NCBI GenBank assembly: GCA_019059635.1
Contig: JAGVRJ010000015.1
Coordinates: forward strand, 372,001-436,000
Source of the DNA: Proales similis
Lineage: Eukaryota; Rotifera; Eurotatoria; Ploima; Proalidae
DNA: 64,000 nt
Direction: 5' to 3'
Shown: positions 22,442 through 33,442 of the stretch, in pieces
How positions within the stretch are numbered: position 1 is the first letter of the stretch
Layout: the number at the start of each line of letters is the position of its first letter
Notes under the pieces: model-generated
What the model was told of the DNA's origin: nothing
Databases searched by the model: none
The model's input: only the letters and a program-made list of their open reading frames with translations
Position numbers and translations under genes: made by a program

Positions 22442-23780
22442 ATGGGCAAGGTAGCCGCTTTTCACATTCGCTTTGACAAATCAGCGCCGTACTTTTTCTC
22501 CGGCGAGACGGTCTCTGGCGTTGTCTACATTCAGATCAGAGAGCGTCTAAAGATCAACAGCATTGGTCTCAGGGTGTATGGAAACGCCTATGTGCGATGG
22601 TACTCGCGTTCTTCTCTCTTCTGTCTGCCCCTTTTGTCTAAGTCGATGCGAAAGGAGTGAAACTCATGGCACTGGCGACAACCGACGTCGAGTGGTGTAC
22701 CGCGCCAGTGAGAAATACATGGACTTTCCCATGTACCTGATGCACAAGAACGCCAACGAAACTCTTTATTTGGATCCGGGCGAGATGCGGTTTCCGTTCT
22801 CAATCGTTCTGCCGCTCAATCTACCCAGCAGTTTCGAGCACATGCACGGCAAAATCAGATACGGAGTGAAGGGCACCATCGACATTCCTTGGTACAATTA
22901 GCTCGTCATTAAGCTGATTTCATCGGTTTAGCCTCATCTCTGCCTGATCAAAGGGCGTTCGATCAGCATACCGAGTGTCTATTCAGCATTGTCAGCCACT
23001 TCGACTTGAACCAGCTGCCCCATCTCTCACATCCGCAAGCGACCAACGGAGTCAAGGAGGTTGGCTGCCTTTGCTGCAGTTCGGGCGATGTTCAGGGCAC
23101 CCTGAGCGTCTCCAAGAGTAGGTTTAAACCCAACAAGCTCAAGCTATCGAATTTAATTCGGAATGCTTTTACGAATTCTACCAGCTGGCTTCGTGCCAGG
23201 TGAAATGGTCGGCTTCAGCGCCAGAGTGGACAACAAGAGCTCGCGCGCCATAAAAGAAATGACTCTCTCTTTGGTCCAAACAATTCTTTTGATCACTTAC
23301 CGCAAGACGAAACGGATGCGGCGCACTGTGGCTCAAGTGCGATACACCGGCTCGGCTGGACCGAACGAAGTTTGCGAATGGACCAACCACCAAAACCAAC
23401 TTGTTGTCCCGCCAGTTGTGTCTACTTCGAACGGCACATGCCGCATAATCGAAGTCAGCTATGCTCTCGTACTCAACTTCGACATGACCGGCATATCGAT
23501 CAGCACCGACTTGGCCATTCCGGTCGTTATTGGCTCGATTCCGATCGGATTGGGCGCATCACCACCTCAGTGTAGTTACATGCCAACCTCAACATCAACG
23601 ACAAATGCTCCGAGTGCCCCTCCCGACTCCGACTCGGACGAAGAGCATCAAACCAAAGGCGAGGTGTTGGACACCAATCTAAATTCGTTTCAGCCTTATT
23701 ACCCTTATTACGATTCGTTGCCGCCTCCTTATTCTTCTGTGGTCAATGCCCAGCAAGGAGCATCCGAGACCAAAATGTGA
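22442..23780 (+). CDS. Alpha-arrestin, copy 4 (with PPxY motif)
   Basis: Four exons (22442-22599, 22655-22891, 22954-23117, 23185-23780), 384 residues, with the same exon lengths and phases as its neighbours. The start is MGKVAAFHIRFDKSAPYFFS; the cluster VGCLCCSSGDV and GFVPGEMVGF follow. The tail has the shared YPYYDSLP stretch but continues PPPYSSV, a PPxY motif of the kind bound by NEDD4-family WW domains. It is the only copy with one. No TATA box sits at the usual distance. The ATG is directly preceded by CTACAG, which could be a splice acceptor, so a 5' UTR intron is possible. AATAAA lies at 24145-24154, overlapping the 3' end of the convergent LRR gene. Confidence 0.93.
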
Positions 23781-24525
23781 ATTCATCCTTGATTCGAATC
23801 GGACCAGGCATCCGTTTCTCACACTAAACAGCTAAACTCGAACAAACTTCAGAATCAAATCATTTTGTTATTTCTATTAGCCAACAGTTTTCACTTTTTG
23901 CTTAATTTCTGATGTTAGGACTGCGAAAAGAATTCTCTTGTCGTACTTGCTGACGCAAAGAATCAAGTTGGCTGGGAGTTTTACGCCTAGTCCAGACTCT
24001 CTGGCACGTCTTATTCGTCTTGAGTTTATTCTATAGGCGCTCTTTTCTAGTTCCGATGTCTTTCAACCTTCTTCATCCGCCGATTAAACTCTTAGCGGCA
24101 TTTGTCGCTGCGAATTAGTCTAAACGTTTTATTTGCTTTTGATAAATAAATAAAAAAATGGCAAAAGAGTCATTGAAGCGCCTCTTGTTCTTTCTTCTTT
24201 TACTCTCACTGGGTCTAGACCAGATGCATTCATAGACAGTTCCTTGACGAGCGGTCAATCTTCTTTACGCCAAATGGAGTCAAACAGTATCATATTTGAC
24301 ATTGTCGATCATCAAGTCGCTTTTAGGGAAACGTAAGCCTTGTTCACAATAATCGTCCGTACATGGACTGGTACCTGTGCAACGCAAGAACCTGACCTGG
24401 TCTCTTGCTGTTATATTTTGGTTGGTTGGATCCATTCGGTTTGTGCAACTGTCTTGGACTAGACACGTCTGGAATTTCGAGATGCATCTTAATTCGTCTG
24501 TCAGGTCAAAGGGAACATTGAGGCA

Positions 24526-26614
24526 CTATGGCCAATATAGACAATCAGATTCCCATATTCTCAGCTCTTTGAGTGAGCTTGGCCAGTCCAATGCTGATTG
24601 CAAGCTCACTCTCACCAGATTGTTCTTGCACAAGTTCAGCCGTTCTAATCTTGGGTGAGCCGCCAGAAATTTTAAGTCGAAGCTGCTCAGCCGGTTAAGA
24701 GACAAATTCAGCGAACGTAAACTAGTCAAGCGATCAGCGCTCAACGCATTAGGCCGGATGTGCCTGATTCGATTAGAACTGAGATCAAGTTGCTCGAGTG
24801 AGCTCAGCTCTCCGAGCATGCTCGAATTAATCGATTTGAAGCGATGACCATTGATTTTGAGCTTGACAAGTGAGGGCAGCTTTCTAAAGAAATATTTAAT
24901 ATTCGCCGCACCAAGACCAATCAAAGTGAGTTCTTTCAGGCAGCCATATTCAGATTGAAGATCTGAGTCGAGCACCACGTGACACGGAGCAAGGCTGAAA
25001 TCGTAGCCGAACGTAAAGCGCAAGTCCATCGAGTGGGCATTTGCTGGCTTTTGTCTCAATATGCCGATTAGGCTCTCAAGCTGTTGGGCGCCCGCTTGAT
25101 CTAGCCTCAATTCTAATGTCTCGAGCGATTTGAAGTGAATCGGCGCATAGTCGATGAGATCGATCTGGCAAAGTCTGAGAGTTTTCAATGTCGCGATTTG
25201 CTTGAAAAGAGCCGAATCGAGCTGCTCGATCGTCCAACTTCTGAGCTCGAGCTCCTGCAGACAGCTTAATCGGTTGAACTCCAAGTTTTGCCAAGTCATT
25301 TGGTTCCAAGTTGAATCAAAGTCCATTTCGAGTCGCTCCAATTGGTCAAATGTCTGTTTGCCGCTTAAAACTTCGTATTGCTCACCGTAACAGCGAAGCC
25401 ATTTCGCTCCAGAGAGCGTCTTGACAAATCCGTCCACAAATTCTCGCTGATATGTGAAATCTGTCACAAGATCCCAGCCGTTCAAATGCTTAAAGCGACT
25501 CAACTCCAAATCGAACTGCTTGACGGGATTCGGAAAAAGTTTGAGTTGTCTGAGTTCGGCCAGTTCAATAAACATATCGCTCTCTATGTGCTCGATTTGA
25601 TTACAGCTCAAGTCCAGCGAAGCCAGCCTAGGAAGACTGCTGATGGGCTCAAGCAGAAAAATTTGATTGCGAGAGAGATCGAGAACTTGGAGGTTTTCGA
25701 GACCTTGAAACATTTCGCTGCATATTTTAAATAACATGCACCGAGTGATATAGAGCGACTTTAAGCTTTGAAGTGAACAGAAAGCTTGTTTCTCAACTTG
25801 AACCAGATTGAGGTCAGAAATACGCAGACTAGTGATTCGGTCAAATTTCGAGACAGGAGACTTGAACAGGCTCAGGTCTGCTGGGGTCGACTTTGCCTGG
25901 GGATCTTTGATACGCAGAGTGTGACATCCGCTCAGCCTGCTGCTCTCTGTGACGAGCAATGACGCCAGTCTACCCAATGATGTGAACAAATAATCGCCGA
26001 TATGAAACTTGTCCAAAACACAATTGGGAAGATGTACGACTGGCCAACTTAGATGGGCGACTTGCTCTTTTACAACTTTAAGCCAATCAATGCTCGACTA
26101 TGATGGAGAGCTCTGAGAAAAAGGAAACGGACATTTTGGACTGAGATGAGCTTACGTTAATTCTTGACCAATCATTGTCGGTTCTGATTGCTTGAGTCTT
26201 GTTTGGGAACATTTGAAGGTCGACTTGGTGAAAATTGTCGAATACGAGCAAGAGGCCGGGTGTCAAGTCGAGCTGAGGAAGAAAAATCCTCGGCTCAATC
26301 CAAACGCAGAAAGGACGTGGCTTTAGCTCTTCGATACGAGACGAGCCAAGTTCAAGTGTTGGCCGACTAATTGCTTGGATGTATCGAATCTGTTCAATTA
26401 TTTGCAGTCCTTTGGAATGAATTCGATCAAAGTGGCCGAGCTCTCTGCTCTCTTCGAGCAGGACGTCAATTCTCTGAATCAGATCGGAATAGTAATTCCA
26501 GACGACGAGAGCAGCTGACTCCATCTTCTGGCTGGCTCCGCTCTTCACACCTGGAGGTTGACTATTGCACAACAATTGGGGTTCACCTTCATTCGCTAGC
26601 TTCCATGACGACAT
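24526..26614 (-). CDS. Leucine-rich-repeat protein, family unrecognised
   Basis: Two coding exons: 26614-26156 and 26097-24526 (intron donor GTAAGC, acceptor CATCATAG), 676 residues. The first 200 residues have no recognised domain. From about residue 215 on there are repeats of the LxxLxLSxNxI type. Clear examples are LQVLDLSRNQI, LASLDLSCNQI, LEQLDLSSNRI and LRSLNLSLNRL, separated by a long central stretch of degenerate repeats. No signal peptide, transmembrane segment, kinase or TIR domain was seen, so it is probably intracellular. LRRs form protein-binding solenoids. No orthologue is recognised and the sequence appears fast-evolving. Its 3' UTR probably reaches TTTATT at 24128-24133, overlapping the 3' UTR of arrestin copy 4. 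Confidence 0.8.
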
Positions 26615-26838
26615 GAGCAATTAGCAGTCAAAAAACTCAAACAAAGCCACCTGAAGGAAATATCACCATGGAAGCGAACTCTAGCGTGCCCAAGTATTTT
26701 CATTTTTTTTTCAAATAGTCCGATCTGCACCTGGCTCAACTTTTCTGCCCTTTTAGCTCAACTTTTATCCTTTCAAAAGAGGAAAAAAAATCGACTCGAC
26801 TCTAACTCCACTATCTTTATTCAAACACGGCGCTACTA

Positions 26839-27887
26839 CTAAATATGACAATAGCGATCAGCAAGCTGCGGCAGTTCTAGACGCGTCTTTTGGTCGAACG
26901 CGTGTCTCATGCGATCGTCAAAGTGGTTTTGGTGGTCTTTGGCCTGGCCTTTTCGAAAGTAAGTGAAATCGTCGTCGAAAAAGTCCGGCAAGACGAGTTT
27001 CATGTCAAATATGGGCGATTTCTTCATGTTCTCGAAGTTTGTGTGCTTGACCAAACGCTCAATCTGCTCGTTGTCTGCAGATTTGCCCAAGAACTCGAGC
27101 ACCTTACGAATCTCACGTGCTGGGTTCTTTGGTTACATTCCAGTCTCATTGAGTCAAACAAAAGTCGAAATTCAGAAATAATCAGTTACCTCGAGCAGCT
27201 CCTCATAGAATATAACCAGGACGCTGGGAAGATCAATAAACTGCTTTACGTGCTCCCACCACGATCCATACGCAACTTTTCAAGTTTGCTCAAGGTCAAA
27301 TCGAGTCGAATAAATTGTCTATTGAATGGCTTACGCTTTCCGTTTAAAAAGAGCTCTAGATATTGATCAAAGCCGCAGATAACTGGGTCCAGCTTGAGTT
27401 TGCGAAAGAAATGAAAGCCGGACACGGCCACGTCTTTCGGATCGCGGATCATGTAGACAAACTTGCCAATCTCGGTCGCGTTCGGAGGCAAAAAGTGCCT
27501 TACAAGATGCGTGTGATAGACCCGGATCGGGTCGTTGATTATAGGCTCACTGGCCGCCTCGAACAGAGGCACTCTTTTAAAATGAGAGACTCTAGATGCT
27601 TTTTCAAAGTCAAAATCATTGGCAATCATCCAGACGATCTCGGCCATCCAGATTGTGCCCGATTTGGGGTAGCCGAGCGAGAAGGCATCGTTGCTTCTGA
27701 TCGGAAACTCCATCGCGTGTCTTATCCGCAGTATCATGTTTGGAAGATAGTGACCGTCTTTTTTCTTCAGGCCAAGTGCTAGTCCGTCTATTTTCTCCTG
27801 CTCAAACTCTTCTTGAATAATTTGCGATCGGTCGAATTCGATGCTCAGATCTAGCTCTTTGTCACCGCTGCTGCTCTGTTCGCTCAT
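26839..27887 (-). CDS. Cytosolic sulfotransferase
   Basis: Three exons (27887-27335, 27275-27190, 27126-26839), 308 residues. The ATG at 27887 is the first true one; an upstream extension begins with TTG. It belongs to the Sulfotransfer_1 family, which moves sulfate from PAPS to hydroxyl or amino groups of small molecules. The 5'-phosphosulfate loop is YPKSGTIWM (residues 73-81), the catalytic His is in YHTHL (about 127), and the 3'-phosphate site is RDPKDVAVSGFHFF (about 148-161). GSWWEHVKQF follows across the first splice junction. The usual C-terminal RKGxxGDWKNHF motif reads RKGQAKDHQNHF, so the Gly and Trp are changed. This may affect PAPS binding or dimerisation. AATAAA on this strand lies at 26816-26821. 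The substrate is unknown. Confidence 0.92.
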
Positions 27888-27959
27888 TTTTGCACAATAA
27901 GGATGCTTATCAATTCTTTGAATTTTACTTTCCAATAAGAAAAGACCTTGCTAGTAAAG

Positions 27960-28322
27960 CCAGTTTTATACACGCCGAGTAGAAATTGACATTTATCTTC
28001 AAACTATTTACCGGCGAATTATGTATGACAATGTGTTTCTTACTTTTAAGGTATGTGCAGCCAGGCCGAAATTGGCTTAATTCCAAATAAGGCGTTTTGA
28101 ACACACCCAGCCAAGAGATAAATAATTTATTTTTAGTTTTGAAATCACCCCCAATCTTTGAAGCACCTTTAGACCAACAACATTTGAATGCTGGCTAGTG
28201 CAAGCAACAGATAGCCTTGAACAAAGAAAGAATCTCTGAATTTGTTCAGCAGCATATCCAGCAGCTGACTTTTGCTTTTATTCGCTCAAGATCGTTTAGA
28301 CGGACTCACGGTTCGAACAAAT
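27960..28322. other. Spacer between sulfotransferase and S-formylglutathione hydrolase
   Basis: Holds the upstream region of the sulfotransferase gene and the 3' end of the esterase-D gene (AATAAA on the minus strand at 28277-28282). No coding signal was seen. Confidence 0.5.
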
Positions 28323-29536
28323 TTAAGCACTCAGCTGTTTGGCGTGGAATTCGAAATGGTCACCAATGAACGTAGACACAAAGTAGTACGAGTGATCAAA
28401 GCCCTTAATCGGCACCGAATCAAAATAGAGTGAAATGAGAACGAGTTTTAGGAGCTCAATACTCACAGGTTGCATGCGAAGGTGAACCTTGGCCGGCGAC
28501 TGAGTATCTTTAGACCGTTGCGCCAGTCTGTCAGAGAGGAGCTGCTTGTCTTTGAAAAAACTGTCCTCTTCTCCTTGGTCGACCAAAATCGAGCATTCGG
28601 CTCCTTTGTACGAGCCGATCAGCTCCGTTGAATCATACTCCCTCCATTTGCTCTTGTCACTTCCGAGGTAGCCGTTCAGGGCAAAGGTGAATGAACACTC
28701 GCTCGGATTGCTAATGGGAGCGAACGCCGATGCAGACTTGTAAAGACCGGGACACTTGAGGAAGCTCATTATTGCCCCATGACCGCCCATGCTGATCAGC
28801 AAATCTCTTCAATTCAGTCAAGTCTTGACGATTGGTGATTCAAACGCTCACCTGTGGCCGAATATGGAAACTCTCAGCTCGTTTCTGACAAAGTTCGCCC
28901 TAATGACCTGATGAAGCTCTTTGTTGACGTAGGAAAACATTCTGTAGTTCTCGCGCCACTTCTCTTCGGTCGCGTCCAAGTAGAAGCCAGCAGCGAGGCC
29001 AAAGTCATAGCGCTCGTTTTCTCCTTCGATGTTCAATCCGCCTTTTCAAACCGTTTTAAATGGCTCAACTCGTTCGGGCTTTAATAAGAAGCATACGCGG
29101 ACTGGTGTCCGGATTGACCAAGATTATTTTGTACTGCGAGGCGAAGCGTTGAGCCCCTGCTTTGGTGATGAAATTCTGCTCGGTGCACGTTAGGCCTATT
29201 CTCGGTTTATAAGCGACTCAGCCATATGTAAGCAAGTTTTACTCGCTTACCCGAAAGCCAAATAAGCACTGGATAATCTTTGTCTCGGAAGTCGTCGGGC
29301 AAATAGGCGCCGAATCTCATTCGACACTTGGTCTCATTACTTGGACAAGCAGACTCGAATCTTGTAATAAAGCGGCTGGACAAAGAATGTCGATTACCTT
29401 TGATGCTCAAAGACCTTCTGGTAGCCTTGATTGCAAAGACATTCAGCTTTTGTTGCTCAGGTTTGATTAGGTGCTCGCTCTTACCTTGGAAGCAGCGGTT
29501 GGAGGATATTTCGCTAAGCTGGCAGACGCTATCCAT
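28323..29536 (-). CDS. ESD: S-formylglutathione hydrolase (esterase D)
   Basis: Seven exons: 29536-29485, 29425-29398, 29360-29251, 29195-29097, 29041-28852, 28791-28467 and 28403-28323, giving 294 residues (human ESD has 282). It hydrolyses S-formylglutathione to glutathione and formate, the second step of formaldehyde detoxification. The alpha/beta-hydrolase nucleophile is Ser160 in GHSMGGHGA, split by an intron. The acid is in the VDQGEED loop (about 236-240) and the catalytic His is His272 in GFDHSYYF. Other family strings are [14 protein letters not shown] and FAPISNP. Exon 2 is only 28 bases. The last intron (63 bases) is stop-free and in frame. AATAAA lies at 28277-28282 on this strand. 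Confidence 0.94.
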
Positions 29537-30106
29537 TTTGATGAACTTGATTGCGTATACAGCGTTCAGAATCGAGAGTAATGAGCCGAGTCATGTGACT
29601 CGAGCCATTTCAGTGCGAAAAAGCAATGGGCAACCAAGTTTTGAAATTTTCAATATTTTAAATAGCTTCATTCCTCTGGACTCAAGTCCTGATGTCCCCT
29701 ACAAAACCAACTTAAACCCAAGTTAATCTGGTCACAATGATCATGTCGTATCTTTATTGGCGAAATTGTGAAATTGATCACGATAAAATATCTAAAAGTG
29801 GTTTCGTGTTTAAACTGGGCCTGCATAGTTACATTGTATCTCTTGTATGTATGTACATACAATTGTATCTCTTCTAGGCGTTGCCTCCTTCTTTTGTGCA
29901 AGTCCGATCATTACTGTAAGTCATCTCTTTCTCTCTCCCTCTCTCTCTATCACACTATACATGATTTAGTCGTTTGAAACAGATTTTTATTGGCAGGATT
30001 TGATTTTCAATTAACTTGCTGAAAAGGGCCACCAAGAGTCAATTAATCAAGAACTTGGTGCATTTGGTGGAAAAATATAAAGCATTTAAAAGAAGAGAGC
30101 AAAGTT
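29537..30106. other. Spacer between esterase D start and calpain 3' end
   Basis: About 570 bases. It contains a CT-rich simple repeat (29925-29950) and a minus-strand AATAAA at 29986-29991 for the calpain gene. Nothing else was recognised. Confidence 0.5.
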
Positions 30107-32425
30107 TCAGATGGCGAGGAGATCATTCATTGATCTTAACTCAATGTACACCTTGCCTAGAGATTCCTGCTCGACCGGCTTGTCCTGGTCGTTTGGTTTT
30201 ATGAAGCATTCAATCAGCAATGCTTTGTTGTTTGGCTCGGCGTCCAACATAATCTGCCCGAATAGTTCGTGCTTGAGCGAACTTTGATTCCAAATCTAAA
30301 ACAAAACTCATCAATCTCAAACAGCTTGTCATCTTGTTGGTCTGATCGACTGATTACCTCAATGCGGATGGGCTGGTTTAAATGGTGTCTATAGAATAAA
30401 GCGCTCGTGTCCCACTCAGGATCTGTCGAGTTCTTAACTACTCGGCCCGAGACCTTCTTCCCTTCGCATTTTATAGCCACATATGTGCTCAACGGTCTTT
30501 CTAGAGCTCGACTGTTTTAAATCTTTGCGTCCAAATATCGAACCAAAAGTACCTTCTGAAGAAAGATCGCGTAGATTAGAGCCCGAGCGGACGATAATCG
30601 ATGTGACGCATTTTGCACGCTTGGCAAACGGATTATGTCGTGGCAGTATTGGAAACGGATAGTCTTTGGTCAGCTCGCTTGAGTGATCCCAGAATGAGTG
30701 AATCTCGAAACAATTCAAGGCAAAAGAGGCGCCGAACTTACCGAAGCTGATTGCTGTGCTCGGTGTAAAGTCGAAGGAGAAAGCGGCCCTCTACCTCGGG
30801 GCTAAACGTGGACGCAATGATCAGATAGCGGCCGGGTTTGAGCTTTTGCCTGAGAAACACTGAGCGCGAGTTGGTGTACTCAGACGCGGCTGTTTTGGCT
30901 CTAATCGCATGCAGCCTGTATTTTCGGTTGTCTTCGATTTTCGTCAAATAAAAGCCAATGGTGAGGAGCGGCTCTCCCCACTGGCGCCGACTCGTTTGAT
31001 CCAAATTGATGAGAACATCTTCGTCCTTTTCGCCCTTTAGGTCGAACGAGTATTGCGGGTTGTTGAGAAATGTGGCGCTGAAGTTTATGCAGCCGCCAGC
31101 GGTATTGGCTTTCTGACTCCATTCGCCTTCTACGCGGCTCTCAGACCAGGTCTTGTGCACAGACAGAATTGAAGTGTTCAAGTTGCGGCAGATGCAGAGC
31201 TGATCGAACAATGAAACAAAATCGTCAAGCTCCATCCAGAACTCGCCTTCTTCTTCCAGGTCTAGACCAAGTCGATCGCGCTCGCGTTTCGGAACACTTC
31301 GCCACTGGTCCGAATTGGCCGACCAGTCACCGTTCCAATCTTGAGCTCCCCACGGATTTTTCAGTCGAATCATCAATAACTTCTCTCGGCCTCGCGGTAA
31401 AAAGCTCAGCAGTCCCTCGCCCTTGAGCGTCATGGCATGCACTTTGGTCACTGCGTATGCGTGGCCTTTCACCAGTCCGCAGGGCAACACGAGCTCCATC
31501 TCAGAGCTTGACTTGACCTTAAAAATTCAAACTTTCTGCATCCACCAGGATTCGTTCGGAAAAAGCTCAAGGCTGGCTTACATCGATTGAACAGGCCATG
31601 AGAGAGTTACGTTCGTAGGCTTTGCGGATCATGTCGAAAAAGCAGGTTGGCTCGTTTTTAACTGAATCGTAGAATCGAGTTAGCTGGCCACACGGCAGAT
31701 CTTGGTCGCATTGAAACAAATTACCGCTTCCCAGATGAATATTCTCGCAAATGCCTCCAGTAAAGTCTTGCAACGCCTCGTTCAAATTTCCACCTTCAAG
31801 TCGCTCATAGCAGCCGTTGAGTCTTTTTACCAAAACCTGTTAGCACTCGAGCCTTCGATGGTGTCTACCTTTTCTTACTTGCCGTAAGCCTTCTCGACAA
31901 GCGATGGCCAAAACTCGTCCGGGTCAGAAGAATGAGCAAACATCAACTTGCCGTTTATGGTCGGCAGCAAATCATCGATTACAACTTCGACCCACTCGCC
32001 AAAGACCCAGAAGCTGAAACGAAATATGCCTGCATAGGTCTTAGGGTCGATTTCTTGCTCTTTGCTATCAGGCACCACCTTAATTCCACCAAATAGAGTT
32101 TTATGGCCAGGTAATCGATTTACAAGGCGCAGACCTTATTCCAGACTTTTTTGTCTGAGGCGAGAACAGAAAGGGCAGCCACAAACCAGCAGTTGCCGAG
32201 CTGGCCTTGGTTGACCGTACGAGCTTCACGAGCCCTGCCGATAAATTTGGGACTGCTTGTGATCTGGTGGGGTCGCTTCCATTCCACGTCGGGCAGGACT
32301 TTGTCGAAAAACAAGCTCCCGCTCTGAGCCGGAAAGAGCTCATCTACAAACAGCTCGTTTTTCTGCTGAGCTTCTGCCTTGAGCTTTTGGAACTTTTGCT
32401 TCTTGAGTCTGGATATGTCCATCAT
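30107..32425 (-). CDS. CAPN5: Calpain-5-like (TRA-3 class) cysteine protease
   Basis: Seven exons: 32425-32135, 32078-31879, 31822-31582, 31517-30742, 30677-30553, 30500-30358 and 30295-30107, giving 654 residues (human CAPN5 has 640). It is a calcium-dependent cytosolic protease. The catalytic triad is complete: Cys79 in QGQLGNCWF, His263 in KGHAYAV and Asn298 in LKNPWG. The calpain beta-sandwich domain follows (about 350-510, with GGCIN and NPQYSFD), then a C-terminal C2 domain (about 515-650) instead of penta-EF hands. That makes it the CAPN5/6/TRA-3 class. All junctions close in frame. An acceptor-like sequence (GCCATAG) precedes the ATG, so a 5' UTR intron is possible. The upstream SPRYD7 gene ends only 222 bases before this ATG. 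Confidence 0.95.
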
Positions 32426-32647
32426 GCGCTCATTCTGCCGGCCTATTGCTTCCTATGGCGAAATGGATTAGTTTTGGATTAAGATTAGTTCTGGACGTTT
32501 TTCGATTTGAATCAAATTCATGAGTGATAGTCAGCACCCACAGGCTCGAATGAATACAAACAACGAGTCAAAACCGAACAATAATCTTTAATAAGGTTCT
32601 CAATAAAAACACGAGTAAAAGAGCAAAGAAATCAGTAAATGAGCGGC

Positions 32648-33442
32648 CTAGAAGATGGTTTTTTCTTGTAAAATGCGATCGAATCCGCTCGGCGGCTGAT
32701 GATAGAAAGCTGAGAACTGCACGTCCAATATGGCACCGTCGTCGACTAAATGAACAAAATGAGTTTAGATGCAGGTGAGGACCAGTAGCAGAAGCGATAA
32801 ACAAAGCCTGCGGTTACCGTAGAAAACGGGAAAGACGGTGCCACGAATGCCAGTTATAGCGGTTTCCAGATCGTCACCATTGAGGTAGAAATTTAAACAT
32901 TCGTGGTCATATGTGACGCCCTTTTGTTCCAAGCCAATTTAACAGGAGATTTGAAATGACGTTGAGCTGCAATCTTACCAAAATGTCACCTTCATCGACT
33001 CGTCGACTCAAACGGCACTTGATAGAGCCGTTGTGGTAAACTGAGGAGTCGCTTCTGAGGACCCAGGCGTCCGAGTCATTGCCAAGGGGCACCCGGTTTA
33101 GATCAACTTTACGCGTGGCCAATCCGACGCCCCAGCTTCCGTTTGATTGAACTTTCACTTCGAAGTATGCCTTGTTCTGTATGATTGGCACGTTAGATAT
33201 AGCGCCGCCGGTTCCACACAGTCTTCTGCCATTCTTGACAATCACCACGTCTTGTCCTTCGTTAGCGCAGAGCAGTTTCAAAGCAACTAAAAGAAGAGAC
33301 GATCGAAATTAGTCAAACCTGCGCGTGAAATATCAAGGTGAACTTCGGGCAAGTCCGGGCTAATAATGACCTCGGCGTTGTCGTTGCGATTGGCCGAGTT
33401 GTTCCAAGAAAAGCAGTCACAGAATGCGCTCAAAAGGTCCAT
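32648..33442 (-). CDS. SPRYD7: SPRY domain-containing protein 7
   Basis: Four exons: 33442-33319, 33286-32979, 32920-32818 and 32745-32648, giving 210 residues (human about 196). It consists mainly of one SPRY domain. Family strings are DVVIVKNGRR, CGTGGA, WGVGLATRKVDLN, TYDHECLNFYLNG, GIRGTVFPV and the C-terminal FYHQPPSGFD. SPRY domains bind peptides; the cellular role of SPRYD7 is poorly known. The N-terminus is Cys-containing (LLSAFCDCF) as in the human protein, which suggests possible lipid modification. That last point is inference. An ATTAAA at 32587-32592 is the likely polyadenylation signal. Confidence 0.93.
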
